The notes: a model not told the origin generated them from the letters alone. Positions 53,349 through 62,640 are shown, counted from the first letter of the stretch. The stretch is 64,000 bases of DNA from Sphingobacteriales bacterium (GCA_024642285.1 JAHEBJ010000001.1:1-64000); one strand, 5' to 3'. Translations and numbers: made by a program.

Positions 53349-54473
53349 TTATAAATCAGCTGTCTTTAATTTTTTCGGGATTTTGATATCAAAACTCCTG
53401 GCAGAACCATTTCGGATTGCTTTTATTGTGTAGGATGATTTTTCTATTTGCTCATGCAACTCGGCACGTACTTCATCAGTGTTTGAAATTTTCTTGCCTG
53501 CTATTTCGGTTACAAAATCATCCTTTTGCAGTCCTGCTTTTTCAGCTGGCGAATCTTTATCAACGTCCAGTACTTTAACGCCTTTTCCGTCTTCGGTATC
53601 CTGCACTTTTAATCCCAGTTTTTGCTGGCGTGGAAATCCATCTCCAAAAAATTCAAAGTTATTTCCGCTTCCAGGGCTCCAGATCCTCGGCGACATATCG
53701 CCAAATTCCTTGTCGTTCCAAAATTCAACTTTGGGAGCGCCCTGTACCCTGGGAGCACCTTGCACACGTGGCACGGTGAACGATCTTGTCATTCCATCGG
53801 GTCCGCTAAAAGAATAGGCCATTGACTTTGATACTTTGCGTTCGCCCAAAATCACTTTTGCAGATTGGTCTTTACCATCTCTTTTGTAGTAAACGGTTAC
53901 TTCCTCTTTTGGCTTGAATGATGTAACAACGTCTGAAAGCGAAGATGGGTCTTCCACTTTTTTATCGTTGATCTTGTATATCACATCACCTTTCTTCAAG
54001 CCTGCTTTGTTAGCTGCACTTTCCTTACTTACGTCTGTAATTTCGGCACCATCGGTTTTTGTGTTTTTAGAATCGTCATTGTATACGCCGGTTGTAACGC
54101 CTAGAAAAGCACTGGGTTCGCCATTATCGTCACTCCAGAAATTCATTCCTTCAAAATCGCCTGGCGACATTTCAAACCGCATATTGCCGTTAATATCTTT
54201 AATAGTTATTTCCCTTTTGTTTATGGTTATTTCGTCGTCTTTAAATTCGGATAAAGGTTTACCATTAATAGTAACCTTATCACCCTTTACTTCAACGATA
54301 ATCCTGGTATCCTTTTCACCTTTCTTGCGAATGATGATTTCCTGGGTTTCTTTATTTCCTTTATCGCCCTTAGGCCCTTTTTCTCCTTTGGGGCCTTTAT
54401 CATCCTGAGCGATGCCGGTGGTTGTGAATGCTGCAAAAGCAACAAGTACAGCGGTAAAAATTAATTTCTTCAT
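53349..54473 (-). CDS. Exported protein with two PDZ domains and a short collagen-like run
   Basis: A 374-residue exported protein, signal peptide ending near GIAQ (residue 23). Directly after it comes GPKGEKGPKGDKG, four Gly-x-Lys/Glu-type triplets like a short collagen repeat, then an acidic/basic stretch. Two PDZ domains follow at about residues 122-212 (AFLGVTTGVYN, NKAGLKKGDVIYKIND) and 284-371 (KLGLKVQDTEDG, EKAGLQKDDFVTEIAG). No protease domain is present, so it is not a HtrA protease. Probably a periplasmic scaffold or adaptor. Confidence 0.88.
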   Translation of the reverse strand: MKKLIFTAVLVAFAAFTTTGIAQDDKGPKGEKGPKGDKGNKETQEIIIRKKGEKDTRIIVEVKGDKVTINGKPLSEFKDDEITINKREITIKDINGNMRFEMSPGDFEGMNFWSDDNGEPSAFLGVTTGVYNDDSKNTKTDGAEITDVSKESAANKAGLKKGDVIYKINDKKVEDPSSLSDVVTSFKPKEEVTVYYKRDGKDQSAKVILGERKVSKSMAYSFSGPDGMTRSFTVPRVQGAPRVQGAPKVEFWNDKEFGDMSPRIWSPGSGNNFEFFGDGFPRQQKLGLKVQDTEDGKGVKVLDVDKDSPAEKAGLQKDDFVTEIAGKKISNTDEVRAELHEQIEKSSYTIKAIRNGSARSFDIKIPKKLKTADL

Positions 54474-54508
54474 GACTTGATTTTTTATATACGAAATGTT
54501 TAGTAGGT

Positions 54509-54516
54509 CAAATGTA
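54509..54516 (-). promoter_or_regulatory. PDZ gene promoter -7 element
   Basis: Minus-strand TACATTTG fits TAnnTTTG and predicts a leader of about 30 bases for the PDZ gene. A TTTTCG stretch sits about 18 bases further upstream, a weak -33 candidate. Confidence 0.5.
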
Positions 54517-54600
54517 GAACCTTTTTTTGTATTACGAAAAATTTCGCAGATAAATATTTTTCTTTAACAAATTTTTTGAAGTACCCACAGATTGCGCTAA

Positions 54601-55113
54601 CTACGCAGAAGGATTTGCTTTAGTGTATGTTCTAACCGGGCAGTCGTCAACTAAACCTTCTCCAATGAAATTCATACCAATTTTTTCCAGCACTTTTATA
54701 GAGGCCAGGTTTTCTATATGCGCTTTGCCGGTAATAATGGGAAGTTTTAATATGCCGAATCCGTAATTAAGGGTTTCTTGGGCGGCTTCTGTTGCAAAGC
54801 CTTTGCCCCATGCTTTTTGCATCAAGCGATAACCCAAATCAATTTCATCAAGCTCGGGCCGGTATTTTAAACCACACCAGCCAATAAAATTATTATCGGC
54901 TTTAGTTGTGATTGCCCAACGGCCAAGATTGTTTCTGTATTGCGGTAAGATGATATCTGTTATAACTTTTTGAGCCTGCTCTATGGTTTGTAAAGTTGGT
55001 TCATGCAGGTATTTTACAACTTCGGGATCGCTGTTTAATTCCAGTAATAATGGAGCATCATTAATAGTCATCTGGCGGAGGGTAAGTCGGGGAGTTTCAA
55101 AAATTATGTTCAT
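54601..55113 (-). CDS. GNAT N-acetyltransferase, RimJ/RimL-type
   Basis: A 170-residue acetyltransferase opening with FETPRLTLRQM, with ending motif-A-like AWGKGFATEAAQETLNYGF and IENLASIKVLEKIGM, typical of RimJ/RimL-type GNATs. It transfers an acetyl group from acetyl-CoA to an amino group of a protein, peptide or small molecule. The ATG at 55113 is preferred to the GTG one codon earlier. It is 10 bases downstream of the alaS stop on the same strand and probably co-transcribed. Its 3' end overlaps a CACAGATTGCG/CTACGCAG-like repeat. Confidence 0.85.
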   Translation of the reverse strand: MNIIFETPRLTLRQMTINDAPLLLELNSDPEVVKYLHEPTLQTIEQAQKVITDIILPQYRNNLGRWAITTKADNNFIGWCGLKYRPELDEIDLGYRLMQKAWGKGFATEAAQETLNYGFGILKLPIITGKAHIENLASIKVLEKIGMNFIGEGLVDDCPVRTYTKANPSA

Positions 55114-55123
55114 CACTATTTTT

Positions 55124-57727
55124 TTATAGTAATGATTTTACCTTATCAATTACGTTTTTCAAATTGCTCACATCCTGACCACCCGCAGTTGCCAGATTTT
55201 TTTGTCCGCCGCCGCCACCTTTTATTAATGGAGCGACATGCTCTTTGATAATTTTTCCGGCGTCTAAATTTTTTGCAGCAACAACCGTATCGGCAATACT
55301 GATGGCCACATAAGCTTTGCCGTCAATATTGGAACAAAGCACAGCAATATGATCGTGTACATGATGTTTAATATCGAAACAAAGCTTTTTCAAAGCATCG
55401 GCGTTTGACACTTCAACAATATCAGCGATGAATGATATATTATTAATGATCTCATCTTTTTGTAACAGTTCATTGCGTATGCCAACCAGCTGACGGGCTT
55501 CCAGACCTTCAATTCTTTTTTGCAGCGATGATTTTTCGGCCATCAGCAATTCAACAGATTTTGGAAGGTCGGCAGGACTGTTCATTGTTCCCATGATACT
55601 ATGCAGGATATCGAACTGTTCATGAATTAGTTTTTCTGCTGCTTTACCGCAAACGGCTTCCAGCCTTCGTACACCTGCTGCTACGGCCGTTTCGTGTTTT
55701 ATTTTAAAGAAGCCCAGTTCGCCGGTAAAACCAACATGTGTACCACCGCATAATTCAATCGAGTATTTTTCATCCATGATGACTACCCGAACCGTATCGC
55801 CATATTTTTCACCAAATAAAGCCATAGCGCCAAGAGCGATGGCTTCATCTTTGTTCATTTCTTTTATAATAACCGGAATGTTTTCTCTTATTTTTTCGTT
55901 CACCATTTTTTCTACAGCTGTTACTTCTTCGTCTGTAACTTTTGCAAAATGACTAAAATCGAATCGGAGATGCTCATCATTTACCAAACTCCCTTTTTGT
56001 GCAACATGTTTGCCCAAAACTTCACGTAAAGCTGCGTGCATAAGGTGTGTAACACTGTGATGCAGGGTGATGTCTTTTCTTCTGGAGGCATTGACAACTG
56101 CAATCACCTCTCCGTTCATGTCAGCAGGAATAGAGTCAGTGAAATGAATAATAAGGTCGTTTTCTTTTTTGGTATCTATAATAGTGAGTGTTGAGCCCTT
56201 AATCGCAAGTGTACCCGTATCGCCAACCTGTCCGCCGCTTTCGGCATAGTAAGGGGTTTGATCCAAAACGATCTGGTAGCCTTTTTTCCCTTTGCCGCTT
56301 ACTTTTCTGTACTTAACAACTTTGGCTTTTGCTTCAAGCGAATCATAACCAACAAATTTTGAAGAATCCTTATCATTGACGATAATCCAGTCTTCAGTTT
56401 CTAAAACTGCGGCAGAACGACTGCGGTCCTTTTGCTTTTTCATCTCTGCTTCAAAACCATCCTCATCAACTGCGAGTCCTTTTTCGGTAGCCACTAGTTT
56501 TGTAAGGTCGAGTGGAAAACCAAAAGTGTCGTATAATTTAAAGGCTTCCTCACCCGTAATGTTTTTTGTAGCCTGGTCAAGCATGGATAAACCATTATCA
56601 ACCGTTCTTAAAAAGGAATCTTCTTCTTCTTTTACAACCTTGTCAACAAAATCTAGTTGCTTATTCAACTCCGGAAAAACATGTTCAAATTGTTTTGCAA
56701 CAACAGGTAAAATTTCATGAAGTAACGGTTGTTTATAATCTAAGTAGGAGTAGTAGTAACGAACAGCCCTGCGAAGTATTCGGCGTATAACATAGCCTGC
56801 GCCTGTGTTTGAAGGCAGTTGTCCGTCGGCAATGGTAAAGCTGATGGCACGGATATGATCGGCAATTACACGAAACGCAACACTCTCTTTATCGTCGCCT
56901 CCGGTATATTTTTTATTTACTTTTTTGCTGATTGCTTCAATCGTTCCTGTAAAGACATCTGTATCGTAATTGGAATATTTATTTTGAATGACACGAACCA
57001 GGCGTTCAAATCCCATTCCGGTATCAACATGTTTAGCGGGTAGTTCTTCAAGGCTGCCATCTTTTTTACGATTGAACTGGATGAATACATTGTTCCATAT
57101 TTCTATCACCTGCGGATGGTCATTGTTTACCAGCGTTGCGCCGGCAACAGATTTTCTTTCGGCATCGCTTCGGCAATCAACATGAATTTCTGTACAGGGT
57201 CCGCAGGGGCCTGTATCACCCATCTCCCAAAAATTATCTTTTTTGTTGCCTAGTAAAATTCTTTCTTCGGGAATAACTTTCTTCCATTCGTTAAAAGCTT
57301 CTTCATCCTGTGGTAAACCTTCGCTTTTATCACCTTCAAAAATAGTAACGTATAATCTTTCCTTATCTAATTTGTAAACTTCGGTGAGCAATTCCCAGCT
57401 CCAGGCAATGGCTTCTTGTTTAAAGTAGTCGCCAAAGCTCCAGTTACCCAGCATTTCAAACATAGTATGGTGGTACGTATCAACACCTACTTCTTCCAGA
57501 TCGTTGTGTTTGCCGCTAACCCGTAAACATTTTTGTGTATCCGCAACCCTTGGATCGGGCGCCTGTTTATTACCAAGGAAAAAATCCTTGAACTGGTTCA
57601 TGCCTGCATTGGTAAATAAAAGCGTTGGATCGTTCTTTACCACTATGGGTGCCGATGGAACAATGGCATGACCTTTCGACTTAAAAAAGTCAAGAAATTG
57701 TTGTCGTATTTCAGCACTCGTCATCAT
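55124..57727 (-). CDS. alaS: Alanine--tRNA ligase
   Basis: An 867-residue AlaRS, close to full family length. The class II catalytic core starts with RQQFLDFFKSKGHAIVPSAP and FTNAGMNQFKD. The editing domain carries HHSVTHLMHAAL and CGGTHVG, the zinc-binding histidine and cysteine set. The C-terminal DHHA1-type oligomerisation region ends in GGGGGQKNLATAGG. It charges tRNA-Ala and edits serine. It leads an operon with the GNAT gene and is divergent from the M23 peptidase gene. Confidence 0.97.
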   Translation of the reverse strand: MMTSAEIRQQFLDFFKSKGHAIVPSAPIVVKNDPTLLFTNAGMNQFKDFFLGNKQAPDPRVADTQKCLRVSGKHNDLEEVGVDTYHHTMFEMLGNWSFGDYFKQEAIAWSWELLTEVYKLDKERLYVTIFEGDKSEGLPQDEEAFNEWKKVIPEERILLGNKKDNFWEMGDTGPCGPCTEIHVDCRSDAERKSVAGATLVNNDHPQVIEIWNNVFIQFNRKKDGSLEELPAKHVDTGMGFERLVRVIQNKYSNYDTDVFTGTIEAISKKVNKKYTGGDDKESVAFRVIADHIRAISFTIADGQLPSNTGAGYVIRRILRRAVRYYYSYLDYKQPLLHEILPVVAKQFEHVFPELNKQLDFVDKVVKEEEDSFLRTVDNGLSMLDQATKNITGEEAFKLYDTFGFPLDLTKLVATEKGLAVDEDGFEAEMKKQKDRSRSAAVLETEDWIIVNDKDSSKFVGYDSLEAKAKVVKYRKVSGKGKKGYQIVLDQTPYYAESGGQVGDTGTLAIKGSTLTIIDTKKENDLIIHFTDSIPADMNGEVIAVVNASRRKDITLHHSVTHLMHAALREVLGKHVAQKGSLVNDEHLRFDFSHFAKVTDEEVTAVEKMVNEKIRENIPVIIKEMNKDEAIALGAMALFGEKYGDTVRVVIMDEKYSIELCGGTHVGFTGELGFFKIKHETAVAAGVRRLEAVCGKAAEKLIHEQFDILHSIMGTMNSPADLPKSVELLMAEKSSLQKRIEGLEARQLVGIRNELLQKDEIINNISFIADIVEVSNADALKKLCFDIKHHVHDHIAVLCSNIDGKAYVAISIADTVVAAKNLDAGKIIKEHVAPLIKGGGGGQKNLATAGGQDVSNLKNVIDKVKSLL

Positions 57728-57770
57728 ATGCCATTAGTTTATATGGGTTGATTTTTGTAGTTTATGGGGC

Positions 57771-57778
57771 TATATTTG
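57771..57778 (+). promoter_or_regulatory. M23 gene promoter -7 element
   Basis: TATATTTG fits TAnnTTTG. A GTTG at 57747-57750 lies 20 bases before it, near the right place for a -33 element. Predicted start site near 57783 gives the M23 gene a leader of about 60 bases, which rules out any start before that. Confidence 0.55.
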
Positions 57779-57843
57779 TGAACTTCTGTACAATGCCTGC
57801 AAAGGTAATAAAACAGGTTCAAGCCACAAGCCGTAAAGGGTTT

Positions 57844-58815
57844 ATGAAAAAAATTAAATATTACTACAATACACATACTCTTCGATATGAAAAGCTGGTC
57901 ACCCCTTTTCGGGTAAAACTTTTACGCATATTTGGATTTATTTCGGCTGCATTGGTTACCTCAGCCCTTATTATATGGGCATATACCAATTTTTTCCCCA
58001 GTGCTTTGGACAAAGAGTCTGAATTAAAGTATGAGATAGTTAGAGACAACTATAATACACTGGCTGCTAAAACAAAAACTTTACAGCAACAGATGGCCGA
58101 ACTGGAGAAAAGAGACAATGAAGTTTACCGCTCCATTTTTGAAGCCAACCCTTTGAGCGATAGTGCCCGTACCAAATCAATTGAAAAGAAAAAAGAAATT
58201 GCCAAGATCAATTTAATTAAGAATGATGACCTTGGCGATGAGATCGCAAAAACGCTGGACAATATTACCGCACGTGTTGCCTACCAGTTTGAAAGTTATA
58301 ATGGGATAGAAAAACTGATCAGGAATCAGGAGACCAAGATTGCCAGCATTCCGGCTATTCAACCGGTTAGTAATAAGCAGCTCACCCGAATAGCAAGTGG
58401 ATTTGGTATGCGTATTCATCCTATTTACGGAATTGCCAAAATGCATAGCGGCATTGATTTTACTGCACCAAGGGGAACACCAATATACGCAACAGGTGAT
58501 GGGGTTGTTACAACTGCAGGTGGAGGTACCGGTACAGGAAATCATGTGATCATCAACCATGGATACGGATACGAAACAGAATATATGCATATGGTTCGGG
58601 TAAAGGCGGGGGCAGGACAACGGGTTAAACGCGGTGAAGTGATTGGATGGGTAGGCAGTACCGGAGCCAGTACAGCGCCTCATTTACACTACGAGGTGCA
58701 TATAAATGGTAATGCGGTTGATCCGGTGTACTTTTTCTTTAATGATTTGAATGCAGAACAATACGATCGTGTTTTAAAAATTGCCGCTACTGGCAGTGCC
58801 AAAAGTTTTGACTAA
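57844..58815 (+). CDS. M23 family zinc peptidase, membrane-anchored
   Basis: A 323-residue M23 (LytM) peptidase from ATG at 57844. A transmembrane anchor near residues 27-46 is followed by a coiled-coil-like helix (residues 60-100) and the peptidase domain: HPIYGIAKMHSGIDFTAPRGT region with the His and Asp zinc ligands, and HLHYEVHINGNAVDP with the second set. It probably cleaves peptidoglycan cross-bridges in cell division or envelope remodelling. Upstream starts at 57748 and 57793 are less likely, the first because of the promoter, the second because it adds nonconserved residues. Confidence 0.9.
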   Translation: MKKIKYYYNTHTLRYEKLVTPFRVKLLRIFGFISAALVTSALIIWAYTNFFPSALDKESELKYEIVRDNYNTLAAKTKTLQQQMAELEKRDNEVYRSIFEANPLSDSARTKSIEKKKEIAKINLIKNDDLGDEIAKTLDNITARVAYQFESYNGIEKLIRNQETKIASIPAIQPVSNKQLTRIASGFGMRIHPIYGIAKMHSGIDFTAPRGTPIYATGDGVVTTAGGGTGTGNHVIINHGYGYETEYMHMVRVKAGAGQRVKRGEVIGWVGSTGASTAPHLHYEVHINGNAVDPVYFFFNDLNAEQYDRVLKIAATGSAKSFD

Positions 58816-58823
58816 TTTTAATT

Positions 58824-59339
58824 ATGGCTCTTCAACAAATAGCTTTTTCCTTTGATGATGCTCCGGATGTAAAAAAACCGGTGCAAAAAAAAGTGGTATT
58901 GGAAAAACCTGCACCAGATAAAGTAAAAACTAAAGGCAATAATAAAAAAGCAACAAGAGGCCGCATGAGCCTGAAGGAAAAAGAATCGGGCGCCGACCTG
59001 ATTGAGATTCCGCCAGATGAAATTCTTTTTGAGAAAAAATACTATGCTATAGGCCTGGTAGCCGATATGTTTAAAGTAAACCAGTCGCTTTTACGCTATT
59101 GGGAAAACGAATTCGATATTTTAAAACCCAGGAAGAATGGTAAAGGCGACAGACTCTTCCGTCCGGAGGATATTAAAAACCTGAAACTGATTTACCATTT
59201 GCTGCGTGAACGAAAATACACCATGGAAGGCGCCAAGGATTTTTTGAAACAAAATAAAAGGGCGGACGAAAAATTCGAGTTGATAGAGTCTTTAAAAAAA
59301 TTAAAAGGGTTCTTAAATGAATTGAATGCAGGGTTATGA
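58824..59339 (+). CDS. MerR-family transcriptional regulator
   Basis: A 171-residue MerR-type regulator with a basic, disordered N-terminal 60 residues. The winged-helix is YYAIGLVADMFKVNQSLLRYWENEFDILKP (residues 73-102), with RLFRPEDIKNLKLIYHLLRE after it. The effector-binding C-terminal domain is short and unlike the mercury-binding type, so the signal is unknown. It starts 8 bases after the M23 stop and is probably co-transcribed; the alaS/M23/MerR arrangement is seen in related genomes (my recollection, not checked). Confidence 0.88.
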   Translation: MALQQIAFSFDDAPDVKKPVQKKVVLEKPAPDKVKTKGNNKKATRGRMSLKEKESGADLIEIPPDEILFEKKYYAIGLVADMFKVNQSLLRYWENEFDILKPRKNGKGDRLFRPEDIKNLKLIYHLLRERKYTMEGAKDFLKQNKRADEKFELIESLKKLKGFLNELNAGL

Positions 59340-59464
59340 TTCAGGCTGCTGCCAGCGTCTTTAGCTCTTGGTATAACTTTCAGTTAACATAAAACTTTCT
59401 TTCTGCCAATATTTTGATACGAAATTTACTTTTCAAACCAATATATCATTTCAAAACCAGCAGG

Positions 59465-59986
59465 ATGAAAAAATGTCTATTTAGTTTATTGTTGTTTCTG
59501 CCAATGTCGGCAGTGGTTTTTGCGCAAGCGCAGTACGAAGCCAGCCAGGATTTACCTAACCATCCTGAAGTAAAAGTGGTACGTGGGCTGGTAAATAAAT
59601 ACATGATTCAAAACGATTCATCTTTTGCCTGGTATAACAACGCACAGAAATTTTATAATCCCGATACAGCCATCCTTAGTGCATTTGAAAGAGCGAAAGG
59701 TAAATACCAGTTTGTAATTTTTGGCGGCACCTGGTGTGAGGATACCCAGTTTATACTACCTAAATTTTTTAAACTGCAGGAGAAGAGTGGCATATCAGAT
59801 GATGCGATCACTTTATTTGGCGTAAACCGGGCTAAAACTTCGCTTGGCAATATTGCCGCAGCATTCAATGTTACTTTAGTGCCTACTGTTATTGTAATGA
59901 AAGAGGGTAAAGAAGTTGGCCGCGTAGTTGAATATGGTAAAACGGGTAAGTGGGATAAAGAACTGGCAGAGATCCTGAACCAATAA
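59465..59986 (+). CDS. Exported thioredoxin-fold protein lacking CxxC
   Basis: A 173-residue exported protein from ATG at 59465, signal peptide ending near VVFAQ. It has a thioredoxin-like fold with FVIFGGTWCEDTQFILPKFF; Cys91 is followed by EDT instead of a second cysteine. The later VTLVPTVIVMKEGKEVGRVVEYG holds the cis-proline region. It therefore cannot form the usual active-site disulfide and may be a non-redox or single-thiol member. It converges on the beta-propeller-like gene with a 2-base gap. Confidence 0.82.
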   Translation: MKKCLFSLLLFLPMSAVVFAQAQYEASQDLPNHPEVKVVRGLVNKYMIQNDSSFAWYNNAQKFYNPDTAILSAFERAKGKYQFVIFGGTWCEDTQFILPKFFKLQEKSGISDDAITLFGVNRAKTSLGNIAAAFNVTLVPTVIVMKEGKEVGRVVEYGKTGKWDKELAEILNQ

Positions 59987-59988
59987 AT

Positions 59989-60801
59989 TTACTTTATCTG
60001 ATAAATATCAATTCCTTTTTCGTTGAGCAGATAAACTTTTCCATTCATGGCTTTTATAGCGCTGAATTTTCCAAAGAAAGCAGGTAATTTATATTCTTTT
60101 AATAGCAATGACTTCAGTTCGTAACTGTACAAACTACCTTTGCTGAATCCGTACATGGTGGTGCCCGTTACTTCCACATCGGTCCAATTTAAAAAAGGCA
60201 ACCTGTTTTTGAATCCGCCGTAATAATCAAAAATATAAAATCCTTTTTCGGTATCGTAGAGATAAACATAATTATTTTTGTCGATCATTTTTACCGGAGC
60301 CGGTACAGTGTCGAATAAAATTCTCCAATCAACGGTTGACAGCAACTGTTTTCCTTCCTCGTCAATTTTTTTGAGTTTATAGTCTTCTTCGTCAAATATC
60401 CATATATAATTGTCGTAAGAAAGTGTGACGTTGTTTACATAAAAAATATTTTGTTTGCGGAAGTTGATGGTATTGCGAATGGTTAAAAATCTGTCGAGCA
60501 TAACCACGGTGGAGTAATTTTTGTAGTAGAGCAGCGCTTTAAGCGGGTTGGTCACATCTATAAAATCCGGATTGCCATATTTTTTTACATCATTAAACAC
60601 GGCAACCGAATCTCCTTTGGCAGTTATTTTTTTCAGCTGATTGTTGCTGAGTAAATACAGGTAATCGAGATTGTCAACATTGAAATAAGAAAAATCGCCT
60701 TCGACCGTTTTTACAAACTGAAAAACTGAATCACTTTGAGCATAAGTTGCCACTGAGAAACATAGGCACAACGCCGGAATTATGGTTTTTAATTTTTTCA
60801 T
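59989..60801 (-). CDS. Exported beta-rich hypothetical protein
   Basis: A 270-residue exported protein with signal peptide ending near TYAQ. Repeated short strand units such as NLDYLYLLSNNQLKKITAKGD, VTLSYDNYIWIFDEEDYKLKKIDEEG and NYVYLYDTEKGFYIFDYYGG suggest a six-bladed beta-propeller. I do not recognise a named family and no enzyme motif is present. Its start ATG overlaps the LpxH-like stop in an ATGA arrangement, so the two are translationally coupled. Confidence 0.75.
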   Translation of the reverse strand: MKKLKTIIPALCLCFSVATYAQSDSVFQFVKTVEGDFSYFNVDNLDYLYLLSNNQLKKITAKGDSVAVFNDVKKYGNPDFIDVTNPLKALLYYKNYSTVVMLDRFLTIRNTINFRKQNIFYVNNVTLSYDNYIWIFDEEDYKLKKIDEEGKQLLSTVDWRILFDTVPAPVKMIDKNNYVYLYDTEKGFYIFDYYGGFKNRLPFLNWTDVEVTGTTMYGFSKGSLYSYELKSLLLKEYKLPAFFGKFSAIKAMNGKVYLLNEKGIDIYQIK

Positions 60802-61556
60802 TTAGTATAGTACTTTAACTCAGTCTGTTCGCCATCAAAAACAGCGTAGCTGAAATATTGTATCCAGTCGCCTAAATTAATATACCTGCTTTTTTCATTG
60901 ATCGTAAAATCAATAGGCAAGTGCCGGTGTCCAAAGATCAGGTAATCGTAATATTCATTTTGCAACACTTCTTTACAATAAATAATAAGCCACTCTTTTT
61001 CTTCTCCTAAAAACACTTCATTGGTTGCTCCTGTTTGTGCCCTGCTTTTACGACTGAAATAATTTGCAATACCCATGCCAATATAAGGAGGTAAAATACC
61101 GAACAGCCAATTGCTCAGTTTATTGCGGAATATTTTTTTGATGAACTTATATCCATGATCGCCGGGTCCAAGCCCATCTCCGTGGCCCACAAGAAATTTT
61201 TTATGGTTGAAAGTAAATGGTACAGGTTCAAAATAAACAGGAATGTTTAATTCAGTTTGAAAGTAATCTCTCATCCACATGTCGTGGTTGCCAACAAAAA
61301 AATGAATTGGAATTCCGGCGTCGGTAATCTCTGCCATCTTACCCAAAATACGAACATAGCCTTTGGGAACTACTTTTTTGTATTCGTACCAGAAATCAAA
61401 AAGATCACCCACAATAAAAATTTGTTCGGCGTCGGCTTTTATTTCATCAAGGAAAGCAATAATTTTTTTTTCACGTACCAGGCTGGATTGTGCATTGGGA
61501 GCGCCCAAATGGAAATCAGAAAGGAAATAAATTTTTTTATCTCTTGCCATTTCCAT
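60798..61556 (-). CDS. lpxH: UDP-2,3-diacylglucosamine hydrolase-like phosphoesterase
   Basis: A 252-residue metallophosphoesterase. The metal motifs in order are FLSDFHLG, GDLFDFW, VGNHDMW, HGDGLG and FGHRHLP. This is the LpxH-type set, so it likely hydrolyses UDP-diacylglucosamine in lipid A synthesis; LpxH-like phosphoesterases of other substrate are the alternative. The start at MEMARDKK is used since the longer frame overlaps the GGCT gene. It is coupled to the propeller-like gene by a 4-base overlap. Confidence 0.85.
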   Translation of the reverse strand: MEMARDKKIYFLSDFHLGAPNAQSSLVREKKIIAFLDEIKADAEQIFIVGDLFDFWYEYKKVVPKGYVRILGKMAEITDAGIPIHFFVGNHDMWMRDYFQTELNIPVYFEPVPFTFNHKKFLVGHGDGLGPGDHGYKFIKKIFRNKLSNWLFGILPPYIGMGIANYFSRKSRAQTGATNEVFLGEEKEWLIIYCKEVLQNEYYDYLIFGHRHLPIDFTINEKSRYINLGDWIQYFSYAVFDGEQTELKYYTK

Positions 61557-61560
61557 GTCA

Positions 61561-61989
61561 TCAGGGTTTGTTTTTTTGCTGCAGGTATTGTAACAGGTCG
61601 CCCGATTCAATTTCGGGTTTGCCTTTAAGGTCGCCGTTATACCAATATATCCAGGCTGTACGCGGTTCGCCCTTTTGATAGGCAATTACTTCTTCACGTT
61701 TGTATAATGGGGTTTCGCCGGCTTCGGTATTCAATCCTTCGTAATCATCCAGCTGGGCAATAGCCCAGGAAAATTCAAGTGGATTATTGATACAATACAA
61801 CTCACCCGAAATAAATTTTTCATCGTCGGTAGCTGCTGCGGCAGGGTAATCACCCAGGTCGTAAAGCTTGCCTTTAACCACTGATTCTCCTGCTAAATGA
61901 AAATATTTAGTAAGGTATTGGTACATCGGATTACGAAATCCGCTACGCAATGAGCCATACACAAATAAATTATAAATCTCGTTACTCAT
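61561..61989 (-). CDS. Gamma-glutamylcyclotransferase-family protein
   Basis: A 142-residue GGCT-like protein starting MSNEIYNLFVYGSLRSGF, which holds the YGSL motif, with KGKLYDLGDYPAA and a C-terminal acidic stretch. It probably releases 5-oxoproline from gamma-glutamyl peptides, or is a related cyclotransferase-like hydrolase. The start at 61989 avoids overlap with the LUD gene and matches family N-termini. It is followed by the LpxH-like gene 4 bases later. Confidence 0.85.
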   Translation of the reverse strand: MSNEIYNLFVYGSLRSGFRNPMYQYLTKYFHLAGESVVKGKLYDLGDYPAAAATDDEKFISGELYCINNPLEFSWAIAQLDDYEGLNTEAGETPLYKREEVIAYQKGEPRTAWIYWYNGDLKGKPEIESGDLLQYLQQKNKP

Positions 61990-62019
61990 AATACAATAAA
62001 GATACTTGTAAAAACGCAA

Positions 62020-62634
62020 TTATGCTTCTACGAGGAAACAATACACTTCTTTGGGGCCATGCACACCGGTTACCAGTGTTTTTTCAATATCGGCTGTGCG
62101 GCTGGGTCCTGTTGCAAAAGTTATGAGAGATGGAATACTGCCGCTATATTTTTCTTTAAGTTTTTGAAGGGCATCTTTTACATCGTACACCAACTGATTG
62201 GTGTAGGCAATGCAGATGTGCACCGGTGCATAAACACTTACCGTACGGCCGCTTTGCTGTGCTGCACTCATTACAATAGAACCGGTACGGGCAACTAAAA
62301 ATTCGCAATCGGTAATGGATGCGTCGCAACCGGCCAGGTTAATGGTATTACTGAATTGAGCATTCCATTTATCGGTGTTGCAATAGATCTTGCTCCATTG
62401 TTTTTCATCAATCAACATCCGTAACTGCTGCAGCATTTCATTTTCATCAATGCAAAAAGCAAACTTACCCTGCATATTGATGAACTCCTGTGCAAATACA
62501 ACATCCAGGCTGTCGGTAGCCGAATGAAAAACAGCATTGGTTCCCTCGCTTTGAGGAAAAGGCAAAGGCACCGGATTACTCAGTGCCTGCCGGATTCTTT
62601 TTAAAATATTTTCTTTTGCCGGGGTAACAGCCAT
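62020..62634 (-). CDS. LUD-domain protein (LutC/YkgG-like)
   Basis: A 204-residue LUD-domain protein: helical N-terminus KENILKRIRQAL, then EFLVARTGSIVMSAAQQSGR and GPSRTADIEKTLVTGVHGPKEVY, the signature region. LUD proteins act in L-lactate utilisation (LutC) in some bacteria, but the partners LutA and LutB are not seen and the gene sits next to ftsH. Such ftsH-linked LUD genes seem common in this phylum (recollection, unverified). Function here is unknown. Confidence 0.88.
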   Translation of the reverse strand: MAVTPAKENILKRIRQALSNPVPLPFPQSEGTNAVFHSATDSLDVVFAQEFINMQGKFAFCIDENEMLQQLRMLIDEKQWSKIYCNTDKWNAQFSNTINLAGCDASITDCEFLVARTGSIVMSAAQQSGRTVSVYAPVHICIAYTNQLVYDVKDALQKLKEKYSGSIPSLITFATGPSRTADIEKTLVTGVHGPKEVYCFLVEA

Positions 62635-62640
62635 ATCAAT

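Noticed and set aside
57748-57843. Upstream starts of the M23 peptidase
   Set aside because: The first precedes the promoter's -7 element, the second adds unlikely residues; ATG at 57844 begins the normal sequence.
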